DNA of 64,000 bases, taken from Salvelinus alpinus. Taxonomy: Eukaryota > Chordata > Actinopteri > Salmoniformes > Salmonidae. The notes beneath the pieces were generated by a model that worked only from the letters and a program-made list of their open reading frames with translations, was not told the DNA's origin and searched no databases. The position numbers were made by a program, and so were the translations under genes. The stretch lies in the NCBI RefSeq assembly GCF_045679555.1, contig NC_092098.1, positions 17,559,038 through 17,623,037 of the forward strand, written 5' to 3'. Shown piece after piece: positions 1 through 11,243 of the stretch (position 1 is its first letter; the number at the start of each line of letters is the position of its first letter).

Positions 1-508
1 GACATTCACTATTTAAGTAGTTCTTCAAAGTAAATTACTTTTATGACTGCTGAATATCAACTATCAATCACTCAGATAATGTATGTTCACGTTGAGATAC
101 CTCATGAAGCAGCTGCTCTCAGGCGCCCATTCTTCTCTCTTTTACGTAGCAGGCACAAAAGAGAAACAGACCGGCCAAGTAGGCGCGTAATGGATTATGG
201 TCAATGTAGTTAATTACAACATTTTCTGCGCTAAACTATGCAGAATATTGGCCTGTTGGAAACTACAACTCCCTACTGCATTGCACAGTTTGGGCTAGGA
301 TCTGATTTATCTCTAGAGGAACTGTGAACAGAGCTCACGCACAAAAAATAACTAAATGGAATTCTAATAATTTAATTGAGTCGGCCAATTAGTTGTTTAA
401 AAACCAAAAAATAAATGCAATTTCGGTTAATCGATCAGCAATAGTGTATAGTTCTCTAGAGTGACTGCCCTATTTGTCTGCTTATTGTTTTGCTTCTTAT
501 TCTCTTAG

Positions 509-3500
509 CTCCCAGTCCCCATGTTCCTACCTGTCACACTGGATCATATCGATAAGCTTGTGGAATATATAAAAGAGCTGAAACTCCAGATCCCGTCTGA
601 TCCACTGGAGGCTGACATTCTGGCCATGGCAGACATGATAGCAGAGGAGAGTAAAGGCAAGGGCTCCTCTGATCTGTCTGGTAATGCTCCTGCACTTACT
701 CTTCTTAGTCAACTCGCTATTGCTGTTCTATATACAATTGTAACTTTATGATTGTGTTTATCTTTAGATCTGGACAGTGAACAGAAAGCAGGCCCGTTGC
801 TGAGGGACTACAGCTTATTTGAGTCTTCATCCCAAGATGACATCCTCTCCATGGCTGTCAATATGGATGATGTGCTGACTGAGCCAGGTCAAGACCCAGT
901 AGATGAGCTCACCAAAGGCAGGTTCAACCTTCATGATATGAAAGGTGTAATTTGCCTTGCAGTCTGCGATGTGTAAACTTTCACTGTAATTTCACACATA
1001 CTCTCAACAACGGGATGTCTGAGATATATATTTTGTCATTTAATTTGTGCTCTTTAGCTTCCCTGGACCTGAACCCCAATGTTGATTTTCTCTTTGACTG
1101 TGGGATGCCGCCACATGCTACTTCACCAGAGCAGAGCTCCAACGTCGCTGTTCAGAAGGTATAATTAAACACAGCCTCAAACAGCAGTGCATTCTGTTTG
1201 CTTTGACTGCCCCGTAGGCAGGACTTTGATTATCCTCTCCCTAATTGACAAACCTTTAGTTTTGGCAGTCTTTTATAGACCTAACTTTGACTGTAATTTT
1301 GTATTGCATTAAATAGTGTCAGAAAATAGTTGACTCTCGACTTATGTGAGAGAGACAGAGGAATCACATGGTATGCTGGAAATCTGAAAATAGCTGGCAT
1401 AAACATGACAAATGACTTGGTGTCAGACTTACCAGAGACCAGAGGTCATGTTCTACATTCTTAGACAGGTGCAACAGGGTCCCAAAGGTGAAATGGTTGT
1501 TGAAAAGCAAATCTATCCCTGGCGGCAGGCAGGCAGGCATGATCCCAAACACGCGGCTCATGTAACAGTCACCAAACCTGCAAGATGGACTGCTTACCAA
1601 TGGACAGTGTCTTCGGAAATTATTTGACATATTTACTGACTTACTGTTTCTTGAGTTTTGGTGGTCTCTTAGGCCAGACAACGTCTTAATGATCGTTGCA
1701 CATGTTGAAGAATTTGTTTAGTACAGTTTATTAGGGACACCACCCCGTTCACACAAATGGTTCGCTCCTACAGATAGTGAGTCACGTGGCCGTGGCTTAA
1801 TTAAGTAGGCATTGAGGCATTCAGTTAGTGTTCGATTGAAAACGAGTGGCCAAAGCGGCTTTGTGCGTGGTATGATCATCGGTGCCAGGCGCGCAGGTTC
1901 CAGTGTCTCAGAAAAGGCCAGCCTCCTGAGCTTTTCACGCACGGCAGTGTATAGGGTTTACCGAGAATGGGACGCCAAACAAAAAACATCCAGTCAGTGG
2001 CGGTCCTGTGTGCGAAAACAACTTGTTGATGAGAGGTCGAAGGAGAATGGCTAGAATCGTGCAAGCTAACAGGTGGGCCACAAACAGGCAAATAACGGCG
2101 CAGTACAACAGTGGTGTGCAGAACGGCATCTCTGAACGCACAACTCGTCAATCCTTGTGATGGATGGGCTATTGCAACAGATGACAACACAGGGTTCCAC
2201 TACTATCAGCTAAAAACAAGAAACGGCGGCTCCAGTGGGCACATGATCACCAACACTGGACAATTGAGTGGAAAAACATAGCCTGGTCAGACCAATCCCG
2301 TTTTCTGGTGTCATGCTGCTTACGACAAATCTGACTGCCATCAGTATGACACCAGAAAACGGGATTGGTCTGACCAGGCTATGTTTTTCCACTCAATTGT
2401 CCAGTGTTGGTGATCATGTGCCCAGGCAGGATGGGGCCCATGGACTCAAGGGTACAGGCTGGTTGTGTAATGGTATGAGGAATGTTTTCTTGGCACACGT
2501 TAGGTCTCTTGATACCAATTGTTCAACGTTTCCACGCCCGAAGAATTCAGACTGTTATGGAGGAAAAGAGGTGTCTGACCCAATACTAAATGAGTGTACC
2601 TAATAAACTGGACTCTGAATGTATGTAATAATGCACTCTGAAGAAAATATAAATAACTACAGTAATTATCCCTTAACAGGTCATAGCACTTATGTCTAAT
2701 ATAGGCTTTATGTCACAGGGTCCCAAGCGTCAGGCCATGCCAGAGATGACCTTACATGATCCCCTGGACAGTCAGCCTCTTGGTGCTGGCTTGAACAGCT
2801 CCCTTGGGGTCAAAGCCTGGAGGTCATGGTCCCAAAGCAAGCACTCGGACGCTGATGACAGAAAACGTAAGACTTTTCAGCTGTAGTCTGAAAGCTGAGT
2901 TAATCGATACCTCTTAACTGGTAGATAGCTCTTTGATGGCTCTCCTATGAGTTTGATTGATCTCCTATGAATAAAATGGGCAGTAACGTTTCAATGTAAT
3001 CCTGACAATGGCACCTTTTAAATGTTTCTCCTATACAGAGAAACCATTAGACCTTCTGTTGTGTAGTCCTGAGGAACTGAACCATGGCCTGTCACAGTTT
3101 GTCCAAGACATTGTTCATCCCAGAGGACCGTGCTACAAGCCTGACAGCATATTTTATCTATGTCTTGGTGTTCAACAGGTCAGTCCCAATGTTTCAGTCA
3201 GGTAGTTAATCTATGCAACTTGTCTAAGAATACCCTTATTCAAATCTTAAGTAATTACATTTTTTAGAAAAGGTGATTGTTTAGCAATGTCAATTTTGAT
3301 ATACATTGTGTTCAACCAACACATTTGTTCACAATTGTCTTGCCTATTTTCCAGTATCTCCTCGAAAACAACCGGATGGTGAATATATTCACAGACCAGT
3401 TATATGTCACCTTTGCCCAGGAGCTGAATAAGATTGTCAACAAATGGCTGCCATCTAATGGTGGGTTCATAATAACATTTCTATTTCTTTTTCACACATT

Positions 3501-6500
3501 ATGTACGTGCTGTATTTGGGGTGTATGTAATGTATTTGTGTGTTTGTGGGGGATGCAGGTGGTCTCGTGTCTCGTGTCCTGGAGGAGCACCTGTGGGAAT
3601 GTAAACAGCTGGGTGTGTACTCACCCTTCGTCCTGCTCAACACCCTCATGTTCTTCAACACCAAGTCCTTTGGCCTAACCACCGTGGAGCAGCACCTCCA
3701 GCTCTCCTTTGCTACAGTCACGCGCCAGGCCAAGAGGAGGTCTACACCACATGGCATGGTCAAGTCATCTAGTGTCTGCTACCACCCCAAATCACATCAC
3801 AAGAGAACCAGCAAAGGTGAGAGAGTTTACAATTACAGTGTGGTTTCTGTGTATTATTTTGGTATAAGAAGCCTAGTGAATGAGAAGTGTCAGTATGCTT
3901 CGTAGCCCATTGAAAGATAGGCTAGTTGTCATTCCCAGTAACCGTTGAGACATCGAGTTCCTTTGGACCGTGACCCCAATCTGGGGGGAAGCAGGTCACC
4001 TATCTTGAGTTGTGCCACCTTTCTGCTGAATTCCAAGGGGCTGACCAGGGCTAGGGTATGGAGGTGTTTTACACAAACTGCAACTAGCTCAAATGTCATT
4101 TTTGAGTACACATGTATAGTTTAGAGTTATGAGGTCCAGTTGAGTGGTAAGAATGTTGGCTTTTTTCCAAAACATCCTCAATGTACTGTACATATAATTT
4201 GGATATATTCCTGACCAATGTGTGGTAGACTCATTTGCTTTTATCTGCTGAGGAATGATATGGGATGACATTTTGTCTTAAAGTAACTCTTAGAGCCTGG
4301 GTTGTTCTTATCCTTATCACTAAAGTGTGTTTTTAAAGTGCAATTAGATGATGGGTAATTTCTGTAGGGAGAGACCACCACTCCTTAACATGGTGCTGCT
4401 GACCACAAAGAGCTTCCACTGAAGCTAAATGAGTAAAAACAGTTGAACTGTTAACCCTCTGTATTGCATTGGTTTCCACCAATCAAATAACATGCTGCTA
4501 ATGAGTTGGACTGCCTGGAAGATAACACTGCAATGTCTGTGAAATTGGCCTGGTGCCAGTTGTTTATTTAAAACATATAGGCTAGCCTAGACCCACACCT
4601 CTATCCTCCTCAGTGTTTTTATGTTTACTGGCATGTTCTGACTGAAACATAGGTTTATTTTGAACTCGGCCCGACCATCATTCTCTGCATATCAGTGTCA
4701 CTAGCTAGATTCCTCAGTGGCTTTGTAGGTCAGTTTGAAATTGATACGTTTGGCACTACTTTTGCGGTTTTATGCTGATGGACAAAATACTAATTAAAAA
4801 AAGCTTTTAGTTACATTCTGTCACCTGTTGACAGTTTGTTCTATGGGTGCTTGTCTTAAATATTACAAATATGTGAGGCAGCTGTTGATGTAGGAGAAGG
4901 ATGTTGCTCTCTCCCCCCCGGTTGGTTCAGTCATACTGCTATTTTCAGTGTGTCTGACAGCTATTTATACCACAGAATGGAGTTCTTTTGAAGAGCTGTC
5001 TCAGCATAGGAGGTGTACGATGGTATCTCAGAACACTGTGGTATGTGTCTTAGAACACTGTTTGCCAAGGGAAAACCAGGAATCTTAAAGTAGCTGTGGA
5101 GCAACTCAGTCGTGCAACATGATACTAGAGAATCTGACTGAATGTCTCTAACGTGTTTTAGATGTAGCTGCACAATAAATAAAGTCCATAATAAAGTAAA
5201 GTCCATACATCAATGTTGAATATATCATGTGTGTTTCTGACAAATTCATGACATCAAAGTACCCTGGTCTTTGTAGGAAAGACCTTGTCCAGTGCAAAAT
5301 AATATTCCTTTTATTAACAATTTTTATAAGTATGACAATGACATGGTTTTATAAAAAACAAAGTTATTTTCATCAGAAACCTCAACACTGATCCCCGTAA
5401 CTGTCCGGCCATCCTCTTCATCAGTTTAACATAGCCCTAACTGTAACTGAAGCCAATTGTTAAACTAAAGGCCCAGGGGTCAGACAGGGAAGTGAGCCTG
5501 TACTCTGTTCTGTTCACACAGAGGTCGGCTTGGGAAAGAGGAAACGGGATGAGGCTTCTGAGCTGGAGCAACAAGAGAACCGGATGAACCCTCTCAGATG
5601 CCCCGTCAAATTCTTTGAGTTCTACCTCTCCAAATGGTAAGCAATGTGGACTGTCCAGGTATGCAAAGCAGGGTTTAAAATGCCAGTTAAAGGCCTTGGA
5701 CTGTCCCTGGCTGTCAAAGATTTGGAATTTGTTTGATTCATTGACTCCAATGTTCCCCCTAAGCTGCGGGTGGCCGCGCACCACCTCCAGGACTGCCGTG
5801 CAGAAGAAACGAGACTGTGATTGAATCAACATTATATGCAACAAACCCCAAAAATCAAATTTTGCAAGATTGAGTCTGACTTTGTTGTAGGCAGAGCCAG
5901 AGCGCAAAGGAGTAAAATTATATTGCGGGTTAGCCCACGAGTGTTTTTTCAATAACCCGGGAGTGAATGCGCTTTTTAGATCAGAGCACAGAGCTGTGTA
6001 TGTGCGCATTTGTTGATATTATTTGCAAGTTAGCGAGTTATTAGCCCAGTTCTAGATAAGTATAGGTCAGCACAAAACGTGTAGGCTTAGGCTATACTTC
6101 AAGCTGTCTTTGAAAAACCAGTCAGGTCAAAAAGCTTGTCATAATTAGTGACAGTGTTTTATTTTGAGACAGGCTTGAATATGCAAATAAGCCATTTGTC
6201 TAATTCTCTGTATGGTAGTAATAATGAATTGTATTTTGTAAAGTGGTTTCTTGCATCATACTATGCAGTTTAGTCACCTATTTGGCCCATGGTGTTACAG
6301 ACCAAGTCAAAAATCAGTAATGTCAAGCCCTTCATAATATACTCTTTTGCCTCATGCAATGTATGCCTGCATTGAACATCACATATAGGCTACTATATTG
6401 TAGAAATCAAAAGCTATTTCCATTTGAAAATATGGGATCTGTGCCATTGGTTTTGTTAGTAGGCCTACATTATGATCAAATAGCCACAATAGCCTATTGG

Positions 6501-7048
6501 CTACTGTAAGTGGTACAGCCTCAGTTTTTATTTGACCTTTTCAATGACGACCTAGGAACAGTGCCGTGTTCAGGGGCAGAACGACAGATTTTTACCTTGT
6601 CAGCTCGGGGATTCGATCTTGCAACCTTCCGGTTACTAGTCCAACGCTCTAACCACTAGGCTACCTGCCGTCTCAGTGTTCACTGTAAACGTGCCGGAAG
6701 TTGCACAAAATTCTCACAACATTCAAGTTTCCGCTCACAAGGCCTAAAATTTGCTCGGTGCCCCAAAACGTTAGAGGTAACATTGATTGGAATGAATAAA
6801 TAAAACAGTACAGTTTTCTTTTTTAGATTCACATATGGTGTCTGTCTTTGTGTTCTTACAGCTCTGATGGTGTGCGGAGCAGCTGCAGTGCATTCTACCT
6901 GCAGCCGGAGGGCACATGTATGGCCGAGAGTTCTCGCTGGTACTCTGACATCCCCATGGACAAGGGCAGGCTGGGAATTATGCTCAACAGGATCCTGGCT
7001 GTCAAGGATGTCTATGATGAGCACCCAGCACAGGAAGACATGGACTGA
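509..7048 (+). CDS. zmym3: Zinc finger MYM-type protein 3, C-terminal exons (5' part lies left of the window)
   Basis: Nine exons, all with AG/GT borders and compatible phases: 509-680, 768-944, 1058-1158, 2719-2866, 3039-3178, 3355-3460, 3559-3816, 5522-5636 and 6862-7048 (TGA at 7046-7048), about 467 residues. The first exon opens with [19 protein letters not shown], the proline-valine stretch and helix seen before the C-terminal domain in ZMYM2/3/4. Exons from 3039 on encode the DUF3504 domain. [30 protein letters not shown] and [16 protein letters not shown] are the ZMYM3 versions of blocks that differ in ZMYM4. The MYM fingers are upstream and not visible. Family knowledge: ZMYM3 is a nuclear protein of LSD1/CoREST-type histone deacetylase complexes, and DUF3504 derives from a Crypton tyrosine recombinase. 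The 2719 start is uncertain: the acceptor at 2679 would add 13 in-frame residues (2680-2718). No poly(A) signal was assigned. Confidence 0.93.
1722..2622 (+). mobile_element. Tc1-like DNA transposon, rearranged copy in a zmym3 intron
   Basis: The left end CAGTTTATTAGG (from 1724) is mirrored at the right end (GTACCTAATAAACTG, to 2610). Inside are remnants of a Tc1 transposase: a helix-turn-helix part at about 1812-2054 ([18 protein letters not shown]) and, on the plus strand, later pieces resembling the catalytic region. The copy is about 0.9 kb instead of about 1.6 kb and is broken. Its middle (2236-2424) is a large perfect palindrome, and the sequence following the palindrome is inverted relative to the Tc1 order. 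It sits wholly in the intron between exons 1158 and 2719. Confidence 0.85.
2236..2424. repeat. Perfect 79-bp inverted repeat (palindrome) with 31-bp loop
   Basis: Bases 2236-2314 are the exact reverse complement of 2346-2424; the loop is 2315-2345. Both arms are Tc1 transposase sequence (the stretch around TTGAGTGGAAAAACAT). The loop reads, on the minus strand, as the Tc1 sequence that normally follows the arm. Confidence 0.95.
3817..5521 (+). other. zmym3 intron, no recognisable element
   Basis: A 1.7-kb intron between zmym3 exons. I see no coding homology, no tRNA-like boxes and no clear terminal repeats. It has AT-rich tracts and one C-run near 4914. Confidence 0.5.
5746..6784. mobile_element. 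Non-coding DNA element with terminal inverted repeats, zmym3 intron
   Basis: Left end CAATGTTCCCCCTAAG and right end, read on the minus strand, CAATGTTACCTCTAAC form an imperfect 16-bp terminal inverted repeat about 1.04 kb apart. The interior (for example the pieces near 5885-5965) resembles a dispersed salmonid repeat that I remember but cannot name. A SINE (6553-6673) is nested inside. No transposase is readable. Confidence 0.55.
6553..6673 (-). repeat. tRNA-derived SINE, minus strand, 3'-truncated
   Basis: Read on the minus strand it starts with GGCAGGTAGCCTAGTGGTTA (A-box-like), continues to a B-box-like GATCGAATCCC and ends within the body (CTGAACACGGC). It matches the remembered salmonid SINE whose 3' tail ends in TTAAATAAAGGT. 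It is inserted in the TIR element around it. Confidence 0.8.
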
Positions 7049-7225
7049 CAGCCGCACTGATAGATTGCACAACAAGTTTATATAGTGTACATTGCTGACA
7101 TGGAAGCCGCTAGCACAAGGGATGACAAGCATAACTACAATGCATTTTTGTTCCATGTTTTTTTTCTATATCACCCCTACACAAATAGTTCAGTGAGCAT
7201 TTCCCCCCATAGAATTACCATTATA

Positions 7226-7738
7226 CACTGAGTGCACAAAACATTAGGAACAACTTCCTAATATTGAGTTGCACCCCTCCCCCCACCTTTGTCCCCAGAA
7301 CCGCCTCAAATTGCCTGGGCATGGACTACAAGGTGTCGAAAGCGTTCCACAGGGATGCTGGCCCATGTTGACTCCAATGCTTCCCACAGTTGTGTCAAGT
7401 TGGCTGGATGTCTTTGGCTGGTGAACCATTCTTGGTACACACGGGAAACTGTTGAGTGTGTAAAAACCCAGCAGCGCTGCAGTTCTTGACACTCAAACCG
7501 GTTGGCCTGGCACGTGCTACCATAACCTGTTCTAAGGCACTTCAATCTTTTGTCTTGCCCATTCACCACCAGAATGGCACTGTCTCAAGGCTTACAAACC
7601 CTTCTTTAACCTGTCTCCTCCCCTTCATCTACACTGATTGAAGTGGATTTTACAGGTGAAATCTATATGGGATCATAGCTCCTGGTCAGTCTATTTTATG
7701 GAAAGAACAGGTGTTCCTAATGTTTTGTACAATTAGTG
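7226..7738 (-). mobile_element. Short internally deleted Tc1-like element
   Basis: Terminal repeats ACAAAACATTAGGAAC (left) and GTTCCTAATGTTTTGTAC (right) are flanked by TA. The minus strand encodes a shrunken transposase of which the helix-turn-helix and C-terminal ends are readable ([11 protein letters not shown], then [20 protein letters not shown]), with the central catalytic part missing. At 513 bp it is a non-autonomous derivative. It lies 178 bp after the zmym3 stop, so it may fall in the 3' UTR. Confidence 0.82.
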
Positions 7739-8025
7739 TATGTACAGAAACTTAATAGCACTGTAGTATACCACCATCAGTTCAGGTAATCTATTTTGAA
7801 TGCTCAAGTACATTGGGCACTGTCAACGACAACTAGTTGAGACTTCATGTCTGTTGTTCGTATTGAAACTCATACATTTGTTTTTTTATGAAGTGTACAG
7901 AACAGCTGTATTATAGAAGTACTTTAGTTCACAAATCCATTTAATTGACACTGCATTTCACCCCCTACGCCAGCCTCACTGGAGTTTGTTTCATTCAAAA
8001 GCTTAATGTTCAGATAGTGATGATA

Positions 8026-8190
8026 TTTACGTGTTCGTTATTTAGCAGGCGCTCTTATCTAGAGTGGCTTTACAGTAGTGAGTGCATACGTTCGTCTTAC
8101 TTTTTTTGTACTGGTCCCCGGTGGGAATCGAACCCACAACCCTGGTGTTGCAAGCGTCATATTCTACCAACTGAGCGACACAGGACCCTA
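8026..8190 (-). repeat. tRNA-derived SINE, near full length
   Basis: On the minus strand: a tRNA-like head GGTCCTGTGTCGCTCAGTTG, B box GGTTCGATTCCC, then GGGGACCAGTACAAAAA and a body containing GATAAGAGCGCCTGCTAAAT. This is the common salmonid tRNA-derived SINE (HpaI/SmaI type). It is not a tRNA gene: the head runs straight into the SINE body. Confidence 0.85.
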
Positions 8191-8344
8191 TATAAGCAAT
8201 CATTTTCAACTTAAACACTTTAAATCTGTGTTTACCATGTGGCCAGTGAGGAGAAAACCATTTATTGCTGCCAGATGTTCACATGTACAGTATCGAGAAG
8301 CTCATAGTAATGGCAGACTTTTTACTTCATAGCTAATGTGTATA

Positions 8345-9708
8345 CACTACATGTCCAAAAGTATGTGAATACCCCTTCAAATTTGAGGATTGGGCTATTT
8401 CAGCCATACTCGTTGCTGACCGGTGTATAAAATTGAGCACACAGCCATGCAATCTCCATAGACAAACATTGACTGTAGAATGGCCTTACCGAAGAGCTCA
8501 GTGACTTTCAACATGACACTGTCATAGGATGCCAGCTTTCCATCAAGTCAGTTTGTAAAATTTATGCCCTGCTAGAGGTCAACTGTAAGTGCTGTTATTG
8601 TGAAGTGAAAACATCTAGGCGCAGCAACGACTCAGCCGCGAAGTGGTAGGCCACACAAGCTCACAGAACAGGACCACCAAGTGCTGAAGCATGTAAAAAA
8701 TTGTCTGTCCTAGCCTCCCGGGTGGCGCAGTGGTCTAAGGCACTGCATCGAAGTGTGCCAACAGAGACTGGGTTTAAGCCCAGGCTCTGTTGCAGCCGGC
8801 CGCGACCGGGAGGTCCATGGGGCGACGCACAATTGGCCTAGCGTCATCCGGGTTAGGGAGGGTTTGGCTGGTAGGGATATCCTTGTCTCATCACAGCACT
8901 AGCGACTCTTGTGGCGGGCCGGGCACAGTGCACGCTGACCAGGTCGCTAGGTGTACAGTGTTTCCTCCGACACATTGGTGCGGCTGGCTTCCGGGTTGGA
9001 TGCGCGCTGTGTTAAGAAGCAGTGCGGTTGGGTTATGTTTCGGAGGACGCATGGCTTTCGACCTTCGTCTCTCCCGAGCCCGTACGGGAGTTGTAGAGAT
9101 GAGACAAGACAGTAACTACTAACAATTTGATACCACGAAATTTGGGAGAGAAAAAAAATATAAAAAATAGTTTGTCCTCTGTTGCAACTCTCCCTACCAA
9201 GTTCCAAACTGCCTCTGGAAGCAACTTAAGCACAATAACTGTTTGTCAGTAGCTTCATGAAATGGGTTTCCATGGCCAAGCAGCTGCACACAAGCCTAAG
9301 ATCACCATCCGCAATACTGAGCGTCGGCTGGAGTGATGTAAAGCTCTCTGATGGACAAATCTGGGTTTGGTGGATGCCTCGAGAACGCTCCCTGAATGCA
9401 TAGTACTAACTGTAAACTTTGGTGGAGGAGTAATAATGGTCTGAGGCTGTTTTTCGTGGTTCGGAATGGGCCCCTTAGTTCCAGTGAAGGGAAATCTTAA
9501 TGCTACAACATACAATGACGTTCTAGACGATTCTGTGCTTCCAACTTTGTGGCAGATGCCGACTGCGAGCCAGGCCTAATCGCCCAACGTCAGTGCCCGA
9601 CCTCACTAATGCTCTTGTGGCTGAATGGAAGCAAGTCCCTGCAGCAATGTTCCAGCATCTAGTGGAAAGCCTTCCCGGAAGAGTGCACATACTTTTGGAC
9701 ATGTAGTG
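8345..9708 (+). mobile_element. Tc1-like transposon with a nested SINE
   Basis: Perfect 23-bp terminal repeats (left begins CACTACATGTCCAAAAGTAT, right ends with its complement) flanked by TA at 8343-8344 and 9709-9710. The same family occurs at 20697-21781. The transposase frame is heavily broken; only short pieces remain. After removal of the SINE at 8712-9172 the copy is about 0.9 kb, so it has also lost internal sequence. Confidence 0.87.
8712..9172 (+). repeat. Long tRNA-related SINE inserted into a Tc1 copy
   Basis: It starts CCTCCCGGGTGGCGCAGTGG (A-box-like) with the B-box-like GGGTTTAAGCCC, contains the salmonid landmark GGGGCGACGCACAATTGGCC and ends in an A-rich tail. TGTCCT lies on both sides (8706-8711 and 9173-9178) as a target duplication. 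The sister Tc1 copy at about 21060 lacks the insert, which confirms the borders. Confidence 0.85.
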
Positions 9709-9712
9709 TATA

Positions 9713-11243
9713 TTGCCCCTCGTTTAATAATTTATTGTAACAATCATAACCATTCATTAAACAAAATAAGCTTAACATCGTGATAGAATAGTTTTTTATT
9801 TACTTCATTTTAATCCTGCTTAGATTGTTTTTAATTGACAAAATAGTATGTTTTAATGCATTTTCAGTCCTGAATGTCTTGAGAAAAGTTGAATATGTAC
9901 TATAATGTTTATTTTCTGTCTTTTTCTAATTAAAGGATGCATATAGAATTGAGAATGTCTTGTACAAATTCTATCATAAAAATACAGTTCATTATTCATG
10001 GTTGTAAAATCAATGAAATGCGTTCTGTATCTTAGACACATGTAAACTCTTTCTGGTATGTGGTCTGCCAAAGGATTACGCAGTGATATGAAACAGACAA
10101 GCATTTGCTTTGTCATTATTTCCAGTCAGAATAATCTGCCTATTAAGGGTTCATAAAACAACTTGCCTTGAACACTTTGAAATATTATACTCTACATGGT
10201 AAATGTTTGGGAGATGGTGGGAGAGAAACCTCCAACTGTTGCTATTTTTATGCCCTAATTAATTAATGAAGCTTTGGAGTTCGTTTGGCCTCTCTGCATG
10301 CAGACTCCCTGGCAAACCTCTCCAGATAGAGATATGGCACTTGTCCAGGGAGTACCCTTTACCTCGTACTTGGGTCTTGTCTGCTGGCCACGGGATTGCT
10401 CTGTACAGTAACGTAACTACTAACATGGGCCCACCTCTGCTTGTAGCACTGCACATCGGACACAGCATTGAGTCAATGCCTCAAACATCTGATGTTTTTC
10501 AGTTGGAGAAGTTCTGTTTTCAGGAGTAAAATGTTTAATGTGAATGAACTACTTCGAACAAGTAAACAAAATGATCCTAAGCGTCTACAAAAGGTTTTTG
10601 TTAACTGGACCCTGACAAATGTGATTTTATCCTGCTTTAAGTCTTTGTTTTCACCCCTCAAATGTTATCTTTAAAATGTTTCTTATTCATGTCAAATCTG
10701 GTGTACATTTTTATTTATTTTTTAGATAAGGCAGACATGACTCCATTCTTGTAGAGAATGTCACGAGAGGAGAAAAGATTATCTTCCATATTGTTCCTTC
10801 CCTAACCTTTCTCTCCTGATACAATGTTTCCTATGAAATGCACATGGTCTACTTTGGTACAGGGTGATGTTTAGGGTGTGGAAATGGGCTAATGCTGTGT
10901 TTTGACTGATACCTGTGTTGTGTAAAACCCTGGTTTTATACTTGGGAAATTGTCCAAAAAATTCCAATACATATGCTGATGTGCTATCATGTGTGCAATG
11001 ATGTCAGAAGGGGAAAACAGGGTTTGTTTGCAGTAATATCGCAAACAGCCGTGGCAGTTTCACCATTAAGAATTCCAGCTTTAATGCATCTCCGACAGTC
11101 CCGCTCTGGTCTGGCCCCAAGTCAGATTAGGTCCAAGGCCCAATACTTTTTTCCCGCCACCTCAGGTGGAAACACAAAAGTTTAGATCTGTAGGCCAAGC
11201 CACTGTATAAAACCCTGTGGTGGAAATAAGCCAAAACTGTCCC
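9713..11243. other. Intergenic, zmym3 to alpha connexin
   Basis: No gene or mobile element recognised. A minus-strand AATAAA (10710-10715) could serve the connexin gene to the right, but this is weak. Confidence 0.45.

Noticed and set aside
5437-6009. 190-codon minus-strand open frame overlapping a zmym3 exon
   Set aside because: Antisense of the exon plus repeat sequence; no homology seen.
8098-8190. Apparent tRNA gene on the minus strand
   Set aside because: The sequence continues directly into a known SINE body; it is the tRNA-derived head of a SINE.
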